Assembly (NCBI RefSeq): GCF_014333615.1
Contig: NZ_JACSCY010000012.1
Span: forward strand, 97,845-161,844
From: Hymenobacter citatus
GTDB taxonomy: Bacteria > Bacteroidota > Bacteroidia > Cytophagales > Hymenobacteraceae
Reading direction: 5' to 3'
Length of the DNA: 64,000 bases
Both the position numbers and the translations under genes were made by a program. Every line of letters starts with the position of its first letter. Position 1 is the first letter of the stretch. Shown here one piece after another: positions 16,726-25,136 of this stretch. A model generated the notes under the pieces. The model made no database searches, was not told the origin of the DNA, and saw only the letters and a list, made by a program, of their open reading frames with translations.

Positions 16726-18939
16726 TTACAGCAGCTTGTCTGGCGTGATGGGCAACTCCCGCACGCGTGTGCCAGTGGCGTGAAATACCGCGTTGGCAAT
16801 AGCCGCCGTGAAGCCCACCAGGCCGATTTCGCCCATGCCTTTGGCGCCGGTGGGCGTCAGGTAGGGGTCGGGTTGGTCGAGCAGGATAATGTCGATGTCC
16901 GGTACGTCGGCGTTGGTGGACACGTGGTACTCGGCTAAGTTGTGATTCACGAAGCGGCCCGTGCGGTGGTCGAGGACGGCATCTTCCAGTAGTGCCAGCC
17001 CAATGCCCCACACCACCGCGCCATAGGCTTGGCTGCGGGCCGTGCGTTGGTTGAGCACCCGCCCCGTATCCAAGGCCGATACTACCCGCGCCACGCGTAC
17101 CTCGCCGGTAGCAGGGTGCACGTGCACCTCCACAAAATGCGCCGCGAAGGACTTGCCGGAATGCGTCGGCTGCTTGGGCTTCGATTCTAATGTAGCTTCA
17201 ATGGCCGGCAAGTGGCTTTGTTGCAACACCTCAGGGTAGGAAATACAAACGGCCGGGTTATGCGCGTGGCGGATGCTGCCCTCGGCAAACACCAGCTCAG
17301 CCGGCATGAGCTGCTGGAAGGTAGGGTCGGGAAGCTGCGTGAGCAGCCCTTGCAATTGCAGCTTCAGGGCAGTACAAACCTCATGCACCGCCGACCCCAC
17401 CGATACCGCCGTGAGCGACCCAAACTGCCCCGGTGCGTGCGGAAACGCTGCGTCGCCCAGCTCAAACCGAATGTGCTCCGGCGCCAAGCCCAGGGCTTCG
17501 GCGGCAATCTGCGTCATGATGGTGGCCGTGCCGGGGCCTACGTCGGCGGTGCCGCTTTGTACCAGCAAGGAGCCGTCGGCGCTGAGGCGGGCGTGGGCCG
17601 ACGCGGCCGCCCGCGAGGCGTGGTAGATGCCCATGCTCATGCCCCATCCTACCAGCCACTCACCCTGGCGCATGCTACGCGGCTCTGGGTTGCGCCGCGC
17701 CCATCCAAACCGTTCGGCACCTTGCTGGTAGCAAGCGCGCAGACCGTTGCTCGACCACGGCTTGTCTTTCTCTGGGTCGGTTTCGGCAAAGTTGTGCAGG
17801 CGCAGGGCCAGCGGGTCCATGCCCAGCTTATAGGCCAGCTCGTCCATGGCCGATTCCAGGGCGAAGGAGCCGCTGGTTTCGCCGGGGCCGCGGGTCCAGC
17901 AGGGCGTGCTCATATCCAGCGGTACCACGCGGTAGGTGGTATCCAGGTTGGGGCAACGGTAAGCGGCTTTGGTGGGGTGCACCATGCGCTCGGCAAACGT
18001 TTCGTAGCGCGAGGTCAGGCCGTGGCCTTCGTGGCTGATGCCCACCAACGTGCCGTCGGGCAGGGCACCCAGCCCCACCTTCTGCACCGATTGCGGCCGG
18101 TAGCCCACCATATTGAATTCCTGGTCGCGGGTCAGCATCACCTTCACCGGGCGCTCCATCAGGCGGGCGCCCAGGATGGCAGCCACCTCATGCGGCCATA
18201 TCCGCGACGACCCACCAAACGCCCCGCCCACAAACGGCGAGTGCACGTGCACTTTCTCGATGGGCAGCTGAAACATGCGCATCAGATCCTGCTGCGCCAG
18301 CTTAGCGCCCTGCGTTTTGTTGTACACGGTCAACTCATCGCCCTGCCACTGTGCAATGGCGGCATGGGTTTCCATAGGGTTGTGCACCTGAATGGGCGTC
18401 TGATACGTCTGCTCTACCTGCACGGGCGCGGTGCGGTAGGCGTGGCGCTGGCCACGGTGGTAGTCGGGTTCCTGTTCGGGCGTAGTGCCGTGTGCTAGGT
18501 GCTCCGTCAGATTGGTTTGGGCAGATTCGGCAACGTATTTCACTTGCACCAGCGCGGCGGCGCCTTGTGCCTGCTCCAGCGTATCGGCCATCACCAGAGC
18601 CACGGGCTGGTTGCTGAAATGGATCTGCTCATCGTAGAACACGCGCAGCTCCTGGCCTTCTACCCGCGGGTTGTGGTTGTGCTCTTTGCTGAGGTAGCCG
18701 GGCACGGTAGGCGCGTTCTGATGCGTCATGATACCGCGCACGCCCGGCATCTGTGCCGCGCGTTGAGTGTCGATTTCCTGAATGCGGCCTTTGGCAATAG
18801 CGCTGGTCACCAGCACGCCGTGCAGGCAGTCGGGCACCACGTGCTCGGCGGCGTAGCGGACGGCGCCCGTTACTTTCTGGCGGGCATCCACGCGGCGGCG
18901 GGGCAAGCCCAGGTAGGTAGGAAAAAGCTGCGCTTCCAT
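16726..18939 (-). CDS. Xanthine dehydrogenase-family molybdopterin-binding subunit
   Basis: This 737-residue subunit binds the molybdenum-pterin cofactor and carries the active site of an aldehyde- or purine-oxidising enzyme. The small a/b hammerhead domain is at residues about 15-125 (DARQKVTGAVRYAAEHV). The first Moco domain has FVGGAFGGSSRIWPHEVA. The second has SGTADVGPGTATIMTQIAAE and ends in TGAKGMGEIGLVGFTAA with the catalytic Glu. The protein resembles PaoC-type subunits. Such proteins work with a 2Fe-2S subunit and usually an FAD subunit encoded next to them. Neither is present on either side here, so the partners must lie elsewhere. Confidence 0.92.
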   Translation of the reverse strand: MEAQLFPTYLGLPRRRVDARQKVTGAVRYAAEHVVPDCLHGVLVTSAIAKGRIQEIDTQRAAQMPGVRGIMTHQNAPTVPGYLSKEHNHNPRVEGQELRVFYDEQIHFSNQPVALVMADTLEQAQGAAALVQVKYVAESAQTNLTEHLAHGTTPEQEPDYHRGQRHAYRTAPVQVEQTYQTPIQVHNPMETHAAIAQWQGDELTVYNKTQGAKLAQQDLMRMFQLPIEKVHVHSPFVGGAFGGSSRIWPHEVAAILGARLMERPVKVMLTRDQEFNMVGYRPQSVQKVGLGALPDGTLVGISHEGHGLTSRYETFAERMVHPTKAAYRCPNLDTTYRVVPLDMSTPCWTRGPGETSGSFALESAMDELAYKLGMDPLALRLHNFAETDPEKDKPWSSNGLRACYQQGAERFGWARRNPEPRSMRQGEWLVGWGMSMGIYHASRAAASAHARLSADGSLLVQSGTADVGPGTATIMTQIAAEALGLAPEHIRFELGDAAFPHAPGQFGSLTAVSVGSAVHEVCTALKLQLQGLLTQLPDPTFQQLMPAELVFAEGSIRHAHNPAVCISYPEVLQQSHLPAIEATLESKPKQPTHSGKSFAAHFVEVHVHPATGEVRVARVVSALDTGRVLNQRTARSQAYGAVVWGIGLALLEDAVLDHRTGRFVNHNLAEYHVSTNADVPDIDIILLDQPDPYLTPTGAKGMGEIGLVGFTAAIANAVFHATGTRVRELPITPDKLL

Positions 18940-19147
18940 ACTGAACAGATCAGTACCCGATGTATAGCCGCTGCTACTGCTGCAGGAGGTGGGTACCGTT
19001 GCCCTGTGTACGGCAGGCTACCCGGCTCGTTGAACAGGATTTCGGGCTTTCCCGCTCTATTTCAACCATTAGCACCTTCCCCTGTTATCAGACTGCCCCT
19101 CCCCACGGCGGGCACACGTTCCATCCCTTCCACCACCTACCTTTCTC

Positions 19148-20011
19148 ATGGCAAACGACACCACCTTTTCGGCCACCTTCTCGCTGGCCGGCGACAAAAC
19201 TATCAACCGCATGGGCTACGGCGCCATGCGCATCACGGGCGAAGGCATCTGGGGACCACCCCAGGACCACGACGAGGCCATTCGGGTCTTGAAAAAAACC
19301 GTGGAGTTGGGCATCAATTTCATCGATACCGCCGACAGTTACGGCCCCAACGTGTCGGAGGAGCTGATTGCCGAGGCCCTGTATCCCTACCCTGCCGACC
19401 TGGTGATTGCCACCAAGGGCGGCCTGCTGCGCACCGGCCCCAACCAGTGGCCCGTGAATGCCCACCCCGACCACCTGCGCGAGGCCCTGGAAGGCAGCCT
19501 GAAACGCCTGCGCCTGGAGCAGATTGAGCTCTACCAGCTGCACCGCGTAGATCCGGAAGTGCCCTTCGACGATACGCTGGCCTTCCTGAAAAAGGCGCAA
19601 CAAGACGGCCTGATCAAGCACATTGGCCTCTCGGAGGTAACAGTGGAGCAGATCAAGCAAGCGCAGGATGCGGTGGAAATTGTGTCGGTACAGAACATGT
19701 ACAGCGTGGATAACCGCAAGTGGGAAAAGGAGCTGGACTACTGCCAGGAGCAGAATATTGCCTTCATCCCGTGGTACCCACTGAACGGAGGCAACCTGGA
19801 GGTGATGAACAAACTTACCGGCATTGGCAAGCAGTACGACGCTACCCCGCAGCAAGTGGCCCTGAGCTGGCTGCTGCACCGCGCCCCCAACATCCTCCTG
19901 ATTCCGGGCACGTCCAAAGTAAAACACCTGGAAGAAAACGTGAAAGCCGCCGATATCCAGCTATCGGAAGCAGATATGCAGGAGCTGAACAAGCTAGGCA
20001 CGGCGAAGTAA
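19148..20011 (+). CDS. Aldo/keto reductase
   Basis: This 287-residue NADPH-dependent oxidoreductase has a (beta/alpha)8 barrel. The catalytic set is visible: Asp and Tyr in NFIDTADSYGP (about residues 55-65), Lys in VIATKGGLLR and His in LYQLHRVDPEV. The nucleotide-binding end has LLIPGTSKVKHLEENVKAA. The pattern resembles AKRs of the YajO/AKR13 group. No neighbour hints at the substrate. The ATG at 19148 places the first barrel strand (NRMGYGAMRITG) at the expected distance. A perfect 49-bp palindrome begins seven bases after its stop. Confidence 0.92.
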   Translation: MANDTTFSATFSLAGDKTINRMGYGAMRITGEGIWGPPQDHDEAIRVLKKTVELGINFIDTADSYGPNVSEELIAEALYPYPADLVIATKGGLLRTGPNQWPVNAHPDHLREALEGSLKRLRLEQIELYQLHRVDPEVPFDDTLAFLKKAQQDGLIKHIGLSEVTVEQIKQAQDAVEIVSVQNMYSVDNRKWEKELDYCQEQNIAFIPWYPLNGGNLEVMNKLTGIGKQYDATPQQVALSWLLHRAPNILLIPGTSKVKHLEENVKAADIQLSEADMQELNKLGTAK

Positions 20012-20017
20012 ACCGAG

Positions 20018-20131
20018 CCCGCCTGTCATCCTGAACGCAGTGAAGGACCTTCTCACGCGAGAACGAGTCGTTGTTTCGACAATCGTTCTCGCGTGAGAAG
20101 GTCCTTCACTGCGTTCAGGATGACAGGCGGG
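20018..20131. repeat. Perfect 49-bp palindrome, TCATCCTGA family
   Basis: Arms 20018-20066 and 20083-20131 are perfect reverse complements. The loop TTG..TCGAAACAACGAC is almost the same as that of the copy at 8511 but in opposite orientation. The AGTGAAGGACCTTCTCACG core carries compensated base changes relative to the other copies, so pairing is kept. Confidence 0.92.
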
Positions 20132-20156
20132 TTTTGCAACTCACCATTTCACCATT

Positions 20157-21131
20157 TCACCATTTCACTACCAGCTTTTGCACTACGGTGCGGCCGTCGG
20201 AGGTGTCGAGGCGGAGGGTGTAGAGGCCGGCGGCCTGCCCGCGCAGGTCGATGGTGCGGGGGGCGGTGGTAGCAGGGGCTGCGGCGGCCCGGCGTACCAC
20301 GCGGCCGGTTACGTCTAGCACCGAGTAGGGCGCGGCCCGGAGGGCTGGCTCATCAGCTTGCAGCGCAAACACGCCGCTGGTGCTGGGGTTGGGATACACG
20401 GTCAGGCTGCGCGTGTCCAGGGCCATGCGGTTGGCGGTGGCCACGCCTACCATCGTCACGTTATCGATGAGGAGGGTAGTACCCGCTGTGAGTGATGAGG
20501 TAGGCGGAACAGTTGTGATGGAAACGTTGCTGCCCGACGCAAAGGCAATGTGGATGGAATCGGGCGCGGCCGAAGAGGTATACACCAGCGGCACCGTGGC
20601 CAGCGTGTAGCTATCGGCAGAGGTCGTAAATATCAGCATGCCAGAAGCAATGGGCTCCTGTTTGCCATTCACGGTGCGCGTGAGCTGCACGCCGGCAGTG
20701 GGCTTATCGTTGGCGATGTAGGTGCCCGCGAGCTTATAATAGAACTGCATGCTGGCTGGCCGGCCCGTGAAGGGTAGGCCGCCGGGATAGTCGGAATTGG
20801 CGCTGGGCTTATTGCCAAGCGCCAGTATGCCCGGTGCTACGATGTTGCCTAGAATCGGGACATTCACCGTCTTCGATTCCAAACGAGCGGCAAAGGTGCC
20901 CTGCTGAAAATCAGTGCTTTTGGTGACGGTGCCAGTTTGCAAGCGCGTAGGAAATAGCGCACCAAAGGGCGCGGCTGCCACGGCATCGTCGGTGTTCAGC
21001 CAGTTGGTGGGGGCTTCCACGTTGTTGCGCGTAGCCCAGGTATCGAGGGTGCCGTTGGAGATTGTCTGGGCCGAGGCCTGCCCCAGGGTAAGACCAAGCG
21101 CAAGTGGCAAAAAGGGTAGGAATGTTTTCAT
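20157..21131 (-). CDS. Secreted PCMD-like protein with type IX sorting domain
   Basis: This 324-residue exported protein starts MKTFLPFLPLALGLTLGQASAQ, a signal peptide. The mature N-terminus ISNGTLDTWATRNNVEAPTN and the later DYPGGLPFTGRPASMQFYYK resemble the putative carbohydrate metabolism domain (PCMD) of Bacteroidota. The final 75 residues (LTVYPNPSTSGVFAL ... GLYTLRLDTSDGRTVVQKLV) form a type A T9SS sorting domain, which sends the protein to the cell surface. The upstream gap is AT-rich with short palindromes (CCTATATAGG, GAATATATTC). Confidence 0.8.
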   Translation of the reverse strand: MKTFLPFLPLALGLTLGQASAQTISNGTLDTWATRNNVEAPTNWLNTDDAVAAAPFGALFPTRLQTGTVTKSTDFQQGTFAARLESKTVNVPILGNIVAPGILALGNKPSANSDYPGGLPFTGRPASMQFYYKLAGTYIANDKPTAGVQLTRTVNGKQEPIASGMLIFTTSADSYTLATVPLVYTSSAAPDSIHIAFASGSNVSITTVPPTSSLTAGTTLLIDNVTMVGVATANRMALDTRSLTVYPNPSTSGVFALQADEPALRAAPYSVLDVTGRVVRRAAAAPATTAPRTIDLRGQAAGLYTLRLDTSDGRTVVQKLVVKW

Positions 21132-21243
21132 CAGAAGGTGTTGAGGTAGGGTGAGCGAGCAGCAGAATATATTCTATCAAATATAGAGAAACATCCTATA
21201 TAGGAAAGAAATATATAGGTATTTATTATTGAAAATGAGCGAT

Positions 21244-22095
21244 TTACGTCCGTTGGCGACGTTGGCGCTGGAAATGTGCCGCGTACAAACCGCCCAGCAG
21301 CAACCCCGTGAACAAACCGCATGCATGAGCCGCGTGGTCGATGTGCGCGTCTGTGCTGCCGGCCACGCTGCTCACCAAAAAGTAGAGTAGAAAGAAGAGC
21401 ATGGTGAGTCGCTCGCGGCGCTCCAGCGGCAGTGCCTGCGTAAGCAGCAGTGCCAACTGCACCCCATACAACCCAAATATCGACCCCGATGCCCCCACGG
21501 AGTTGACGCCACCCGTGTGCCAGGCCAAGCTGGCCAGGCTGCCGCCTACCCCACACACCACGTAAGCCAGCAACAGCCGCCAACCGCCCAGCAGCGGCTC
21601 GGCCAATGTACCCAGTAGCAGCAATGAGCTGGCATTGAGCAGTAAATGACCAGGCCCGCTGTGCACAAAACAGCTGGTAAGCAGCCGCCACGGCTGCCCC
21701 GGCAGCGTAAGCGGCGAGTAGTTGCTGCCCCAGGCCACCAGCGCCGCGCCGCTTGGGTGCACCGCCGACACGCCAGTAAACACCATCAACAGAAACACCA
21801 ACAGGATGGTATCTAGCAACGCCGGCGTGGCCCAATGGCTGCGCGTGGGCCAGAACACGGCCCGCAGCAGCCGCAGCACCATCGGCGTTTCGGGCAGGGT
21901 AGGGGGTGGGGCCGTGCGCCGCCGTATGGGCGTTGGCGCTTCGGTAGGTACCAGGCCGCGGCGTTGCAGCTCCTGGGTGGCAGCGTGTACCAGCGGCGCG
22001 GGGTAGCGCTCAGGGTGCTGGGCCAGATAAAACAGCTCCGCCTCGGAAGTCGCCGCCAGCGGGGTAGAAGAATCAGCAGGCGGCGTATCAGACAT
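21244..22095 (-). CDS. Rhomboid family intramembrane serine protease
   Basis: This 283-residue membrane protease cleaves transmembrane substrates within the bilayer. Residues 1-75 are cytosolic and include a short helical module, AELFYLAQHPERYPAPLVHA, also seen in the next gene. Six transmembrane helices follow. The catalytic Ser lies in VGASGSIFGLYG (about residue 205), and the His lies in HIDHAAHACGLFTGLLLG (about residue 252). NASSLLLLGTLAEPLLG carries the usual HN-like oxyanion helix with N. It starts 9 bp after the upstream gene stops, so the two form an operon and may be functionally linked. Confidence 0.92.
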   Translation of the reverse strand: MSDTPPADSSTPLAATSEAELFYLAQHPERYPAPLVHAATQELQRRGLVPTEAPTPIRRRTAPPPTLPETPMVLRLLRAVFWPTRSHWATPALLDTILLVFLLMVFTGVSAVHPSGAALVAWGSNYSPLTLPGQPWRLLTSCFVHSGPGHLLLNASSLLLLGTLAEPLLGGWRLLLAYVVCGVGGSLASLAWHTGGVNSVGASGSIFGLYGVQLALLLTQALPLERRERLTMLFFLLYFLVSSVAGSTDAHIDHAAHACGLFTGLLLGGLYAAHFQRQRRQRT

Positions 22096-22104
22096 AGAAA
22101 AGCG

Positions 22105-23199
22105 CTAAGGGCGGGGAGGATGCGTGAAGATGAGGACCGCGCCATCGCTGGCTTGGGGGCCATAAGCCTGGGTGGCTACCCGGGGCTGTAGCACCAGCAC
22201 CGAGTCAATGTCTGCGTCCGACAGCTCGGCTACCGGCGCAGGTAGCTTGTCAGAAAGCGGGTCGCCAACGAATGCTCTGTTGTGTAACAGATAAAGTGGG
22301 TGGGTGTTGGGGGAGCGCCTGGGCACGGTTTGAGTGCGTACCACATCGGGGTAGGCGCGCAAGGGTAATAGAGGCAATTGCCTGGGAAGGGAAGCGGCCA
22401 GCACTTGGTAGCGCACGGCATAGGCGGCGGTATCGCCTTGCTGAATGTCGCGGGTGATGAGGGAGTCGCGCCCGTTGAAGCTATAAGTCAGTAAACCAAG
22501 GACTGCGTTGCGGCGCTTGTACCCCAGCAGCATGGCATCCAGCCGTTGCTGCATCACAGGCTGAAGCTTCAAATTATACTCGGCCGCGTGCGTCAGGCGG
22601 CCCCACTGCTCCTGAATGAGATTGATCTTGCCCACCAGGGTAGGATCGGGGGTAGAGCGCTGGCCGGTGCGCGTGAGCAGCCAGGCAGTTTGGTACTCGG
22701 CAGTCCAGTAGCGGGCCACCATTTGCTGGTAGTTGTTGCGGGCGATGGAGTCGCGCCACTCAGCGGCGGGCACTGTGGCGGCGGCTTCCCGCACCCGCTC
22801 CTGTGCTTGCGCCTCAAAGCCGGGCATCATATCGTCGGTAGTGGCGGGCTGCTCTACCACGCTGGCAGGCAGTGATGTGGGCCGCTCCGTTGAAAGGGTA
22901 GGGTCGGCGGCATCGGCATCAGTAGACTGTAGCGCCCACGCACCAAGCAGCAAAGCCGCTACTAGTGCGCCACTAAGTAGCAGCCCGCGAGCCGAGTTTG
23001 AACGCTCTGGTTCCGGGGCGTACTCCAAAAGCAACGCCGGGGTAGCACCCTGGGCTATTTCTGGCAAGGTCAGGCCGCGCCGCCGTAGCTCTTGTTGGGC
23101 CGTGCGCACAATATCGGGGTGGTAGAGGGCAGGGTGGCTGGCAAGAAAGCGCAGGGCGTCGTCGGTTTTCTCAGTAAAGGAATCGGAGTTGGTAAACAT
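22105..23199 (-). CDS. Membrane-anchored protein with rhomboid-like N-module and plug-like tail
   Basis: This 364-residue protein starts MFTNSDSFTEKTDDALRFLA. Residues 12-45 (DDALRFLASHPALYHPDIVR..AQQELRRRGL) match the cytosolic module of the adjacent rhomboid protease. One transmembrane helix follows (about residues 72-92), then a periplasmic region of about 270 residues. The last 35 residues (DADIDSVLVLQP, then AYGPQASDGAVLIFT) look like the 'I.SI.VLK..A...YG...ANGVI.I.T' strand of TonB receptor plugs. Such tails also occur in BlaR1/M56-type signalling proteins. It may be a sensor or substrate paired with the rhomboid protease. This is inferred. Confidence 0.65.
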   Translation of the reverse strand: MFTNSDSFTEKTDDALRFLASHPALYHPDIVRTAQQELRRRGLTLPEIAQGATPALLLEYAPEPERSNSARGLLLSGALVAALLLGAWALQSTDADAADPTLSTERPTSLPASVVEQPATTDDMMPGFEAQAQERVREAAATVPAAEWRDSIARNNYQQMVARYWTAEYQTAWLLTRTGQRSTPDPTLVGKINLIQEQWGRLTHAAEYNLKLQPVMQQRLDAMLLGYKRRNAVLGLLTYSFNGRDSLITRDIQQGDTAAYAVRYQVLAASLPRQLPLLPLRAYPDVVRTQTVPRRSPNTHPLYLLHNRAFVGDPLSDKLPAPVAELSDADIDSVLVLQPRVATQAYGPQASDGAVLIFTHPPRP

Positions 23200-23250
23200 A
23201 GATTCAGAATAGCGAAACGTAGTGTGGTAAGAGAAAAGAAAGGTCTGGAA

Positions 23251-23282
23251 AAGCCGCAAGAAAAACCATGCCTCAACCGCCC
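23251..23282. repeat. Direct repeat, copy 1 (32 bp)
   Basis: Thirty-two bases starting AAGCCGCAAGAAAAACCATG recur without change at 24298-24329 in the same orientation. Similarity continues weakly for about 25 bases (ATAGCC). The two copies bracket a single AT-rich gene. Confidence 0.85.
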
Positions 23283-23428
23283 AGTGCCCTGTCACTCATA
23301 TAGCCGATACATTAACATTACATGCGTTTAACGAAATACAAGAGCTTGTAATAACACATCGAATTTGTGTAAAATAAGGCACCAAGCATCAGTCCTAAAT
23401 CTGATTACCGGCAAGAAATAACTACACT

Positions 23429-24217
23429 ATGAAAAAAGTGCTGCTTCTGATTCTGCTGATACTGAATACGTATTGCTTAGTATATGCTACAGGGCAAGAG
23501 CCCGATATATTACTTTATCAAGGTAGCACGCTGAGACTGTATTCTAACCCATTAGAAGGCTGGCTGGATAAGTTGCCGCAGCGGCCGAAGGAATTCGAAA
23601 GCAGGTCTAGTGCCTGCTGGCGCGGATATATAGCTACATGGCTTTTAGAAAACAACCAGCTATATCTTACGGCTATCCGCCCAGGGTGTGCTAGCGAAGG
23701 GCCAAATATTCCATTGAATCGTTGGTTTAAGCCAGATGCAAGGGGGCGGGTAGCGGCTACTTGGGTGGATGGAAATTTAGATGTGCCGTTAGGAGAGCTA
23801 TTGAATTATGAACACATGGGTTATGAGTCGATCTATGAAAAAGATTGGCTTCTGCTGTTCCGACATGGTCGGTTGGTAAGCCAGCGCATGTATAAAAACC
23901 AGGTAAGTAAACCGCTGGATAAGGATTTTAGCGCGCAACTCTATCGAGCGCTCGATTGGAAGAGCATTCCGACACAATCAACTGCTGCCTGTCGAATGCA
24001 TATAGAGTTTTCTCCTGATAGCACTGGTAAACATTCTCGTGTGCTAATTCGCAAAGGCTGTGGCAACCCCTACGATGCAGTCGCCTTGCATGCTGCACAA
24101 CAAATAGCTGTGCGTGATTGGGGCGCCACCTATCGGTTTGGCCGTTGGGTGCCAATGAAATGGCATGCGTCGGTAGTCTTCAGCGAAGAAAATCGGCGTA
24201 AGTATAGTCGATACTGA
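23429..24217 (+). CDS. AT-rich orphan secreted protein, TonB-C-like tail
   Basis: This 262-residue protein starts MKKVLLLILLILNTYCLVYA, a signal peptide. Residues about 150-255 (CRMHIEFSPDSTGKHSRVL, RKGCGNPYDAVALHAAQQI, RFGRWVPMKWHASVVF) have the spacing of a TonB C-terminal fold: strand with a conserved basic turn, 'YDAVALHAAQ' helix, then 'P..W...V.F'. Four cysteines could form disulphides. Composition is visibly more AT-rich than the neighbours. The gene lies alone between two 32-bp direct repeats, which suggests acquisition. Function is unknown. Confidence 0.65.
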   Translation: MKKVLLLILLILNTYCLVYATGQEPDILLYQGSTLRLYSNPLEGWLDKLPQRPKEFESRSSACWRGYIATWLLENNQLYLTAIRPGCASEGPNIPLNRWFKPDARGRVAATWVDGNLDVPLGELLNYEHMGYESIYEKDWLLLFRHGRLVSQRMYKNQVSKPLDKDFSAQLYRALDWKSIPTQSTAACRMHIEFSPDSTGKHSRVLIRKGCGNPYDAVALHAAQQIAVRDWGATYRFGRWVPMKWHASVVFSEENRRKYSRY

Positions 24218-24297
24218 AGTTGTTCAGATAGAGCTATACCTCGGCATTATATTACTCTGGGTAGTGAGAGATTATGCTGCGTATCATCGGGAGGTAG

Positions 24298-24329
24298 AAG
24301 CCGCAAGAAAAACCATGCCTCAACCGCCC
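24298..24329. repeat. Direct repeat, copy 2 (32 bp)
   Basis: This is identical to 23251-23282 and 1047 bases downstream. It lies 78 bases before the first of three small hydrophilic genes, so the repeat may originally have been part of a shared upstream region. Confidence 0.85.
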
Positions 24330-24406
24330 GGCGTGCTGCCCGTATAGCCAATGGTAGGCCGCCGCGGTGGCCCACGCTTCTTTCCACTCAGAACTTTCCT
24401 ATCCTT

Positions 24407-24715
24407 ATGGCTCAGCATCCCACGCCCCCGCTCGACGAAGAAACCGAAGACGCCTTGCGCGCCCGTGAATTTCAGCCCGATAGCCGCATGGCGGCTGGCA
24501 ATAGCAGCGAGGCCCTCACCGGCAACAACGGCGACGACAACTCCGGCAGCGGTGGTACCGCAGGTGGCCACGAAATCACAGGTAAAAAAGTAGCTACCAG
24601 CACCGAGTACGACAAGCCCGGCAACGCCGACGAAGGCGATGTGGGCGGTAGCACCACCAGCAGTGGCTCCGCCTCTGGTAGCGCTGGCACCGGCATCGGA
24701 CAAGTCAACCTATAA
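24407..24715 (+). CDS. Hydrophilic disordered protein 1
   Basis: This 102-residue protein is rich in Gly, Ser, Asp, Asn, Glu and Thr and has no cysteine or aromatic core. The N-terminus MAQHPTPPLDEETEDALRAR could form a short helix, and the rest is low complexity (NNGDDNSGSGGTAGG, STTSSGSASGSAGTG). High Gly and strong hydrophilicity satisfy the usual description of hydrophilins, which protect other molecules during drying. It is first of three such genes with gaps of 39 and 13 bp, so they are probably cotranscribed. Function is inferred only. Confidence 0.65.
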   Translation: MAQHPTPPLDEETEDALRAREFQPDSRMAAGNSSEALTGNNGDDNSGSGGTAGGHEITGKKVATSTEYDKPGNADEGDVGGSTTSSGSASGSAGTGIGQVNL

Positions 24716-24754
24716 TTCGTACCCGTTCTTCCACCCTTTCCACGCAAAACACCC

Positions 24755-25123
24755 ATGAGTAATTCTCCCGACAACCAGCACCCTAACGACGGCACGCGCG
24801 CCGAGCGTCCCGAAAATGAGCGGGGCGTAGGCTCGCAGCAACAGGGCAACGCTCCTCAAACTTCTTCTGAATCCGACAGCACTGGCAACCACGGCGGCAA
24901 CCGCGGTGGCGACCAGCACGCCGACACCAGCGGCGCCAAAGGCAGCAGCGGGGCCGGCGCCCAGCTCAGTGCCGACCAGAAAAACCAAGGCGGCGGCCAA
25001 GACGCCGAAACGGCCGACCAAACTCAGAACACCACCGACTACAAATCGGATTACGGGACTGGCAACGCTGCCCCCAGCCCCGCCAACGACGGCGGCAAAA
25101 TTGACGACGCAAACAATAGCTAA
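24755..25123 (+). CDS. Hydrophilic disordered protein 2
   Basis: This 122-residue protein starts MSNSPDNQHPNDGTRAERPE. It is built almost only of Gly, Asn, Asp, Gln, Ser, Ala and charged residues (NHGGNRGGDQHADTSGAKG), with two late tyrosines in TDYKSDYGTG. It has no predicted fold, signal peptide or membrane segment. It follows protein 1 by 39 bp and precedes protein 3 by 13 bp on the same strand. The antisense frame is open only because of the GC-rich codon bias. A hydrophilin-like stress role is an inference from composition. Confidence 0.65.
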   Translation: MSNSPDNQHPNDGTRAERPENERGVGSQQQGNAPQTSSESDSTGNHGGNRGGDQHADTSGAKGSSGAGAQLSADQKNQGGGQDAETADQTQNTTDYKSDYGTGNAAPSPANDGGKIDDANNS

Positions 25124-25136
25124 ACCCTCATTTCCT

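Noticed and set aside
17212..18498. Open frame of 428 codons opposite the molybdopterin dehydrogenase
   Set aside because: It mirrors the coding strand, has a His/Gly/Gln-rich composition typical of antisense frames and matches no family.
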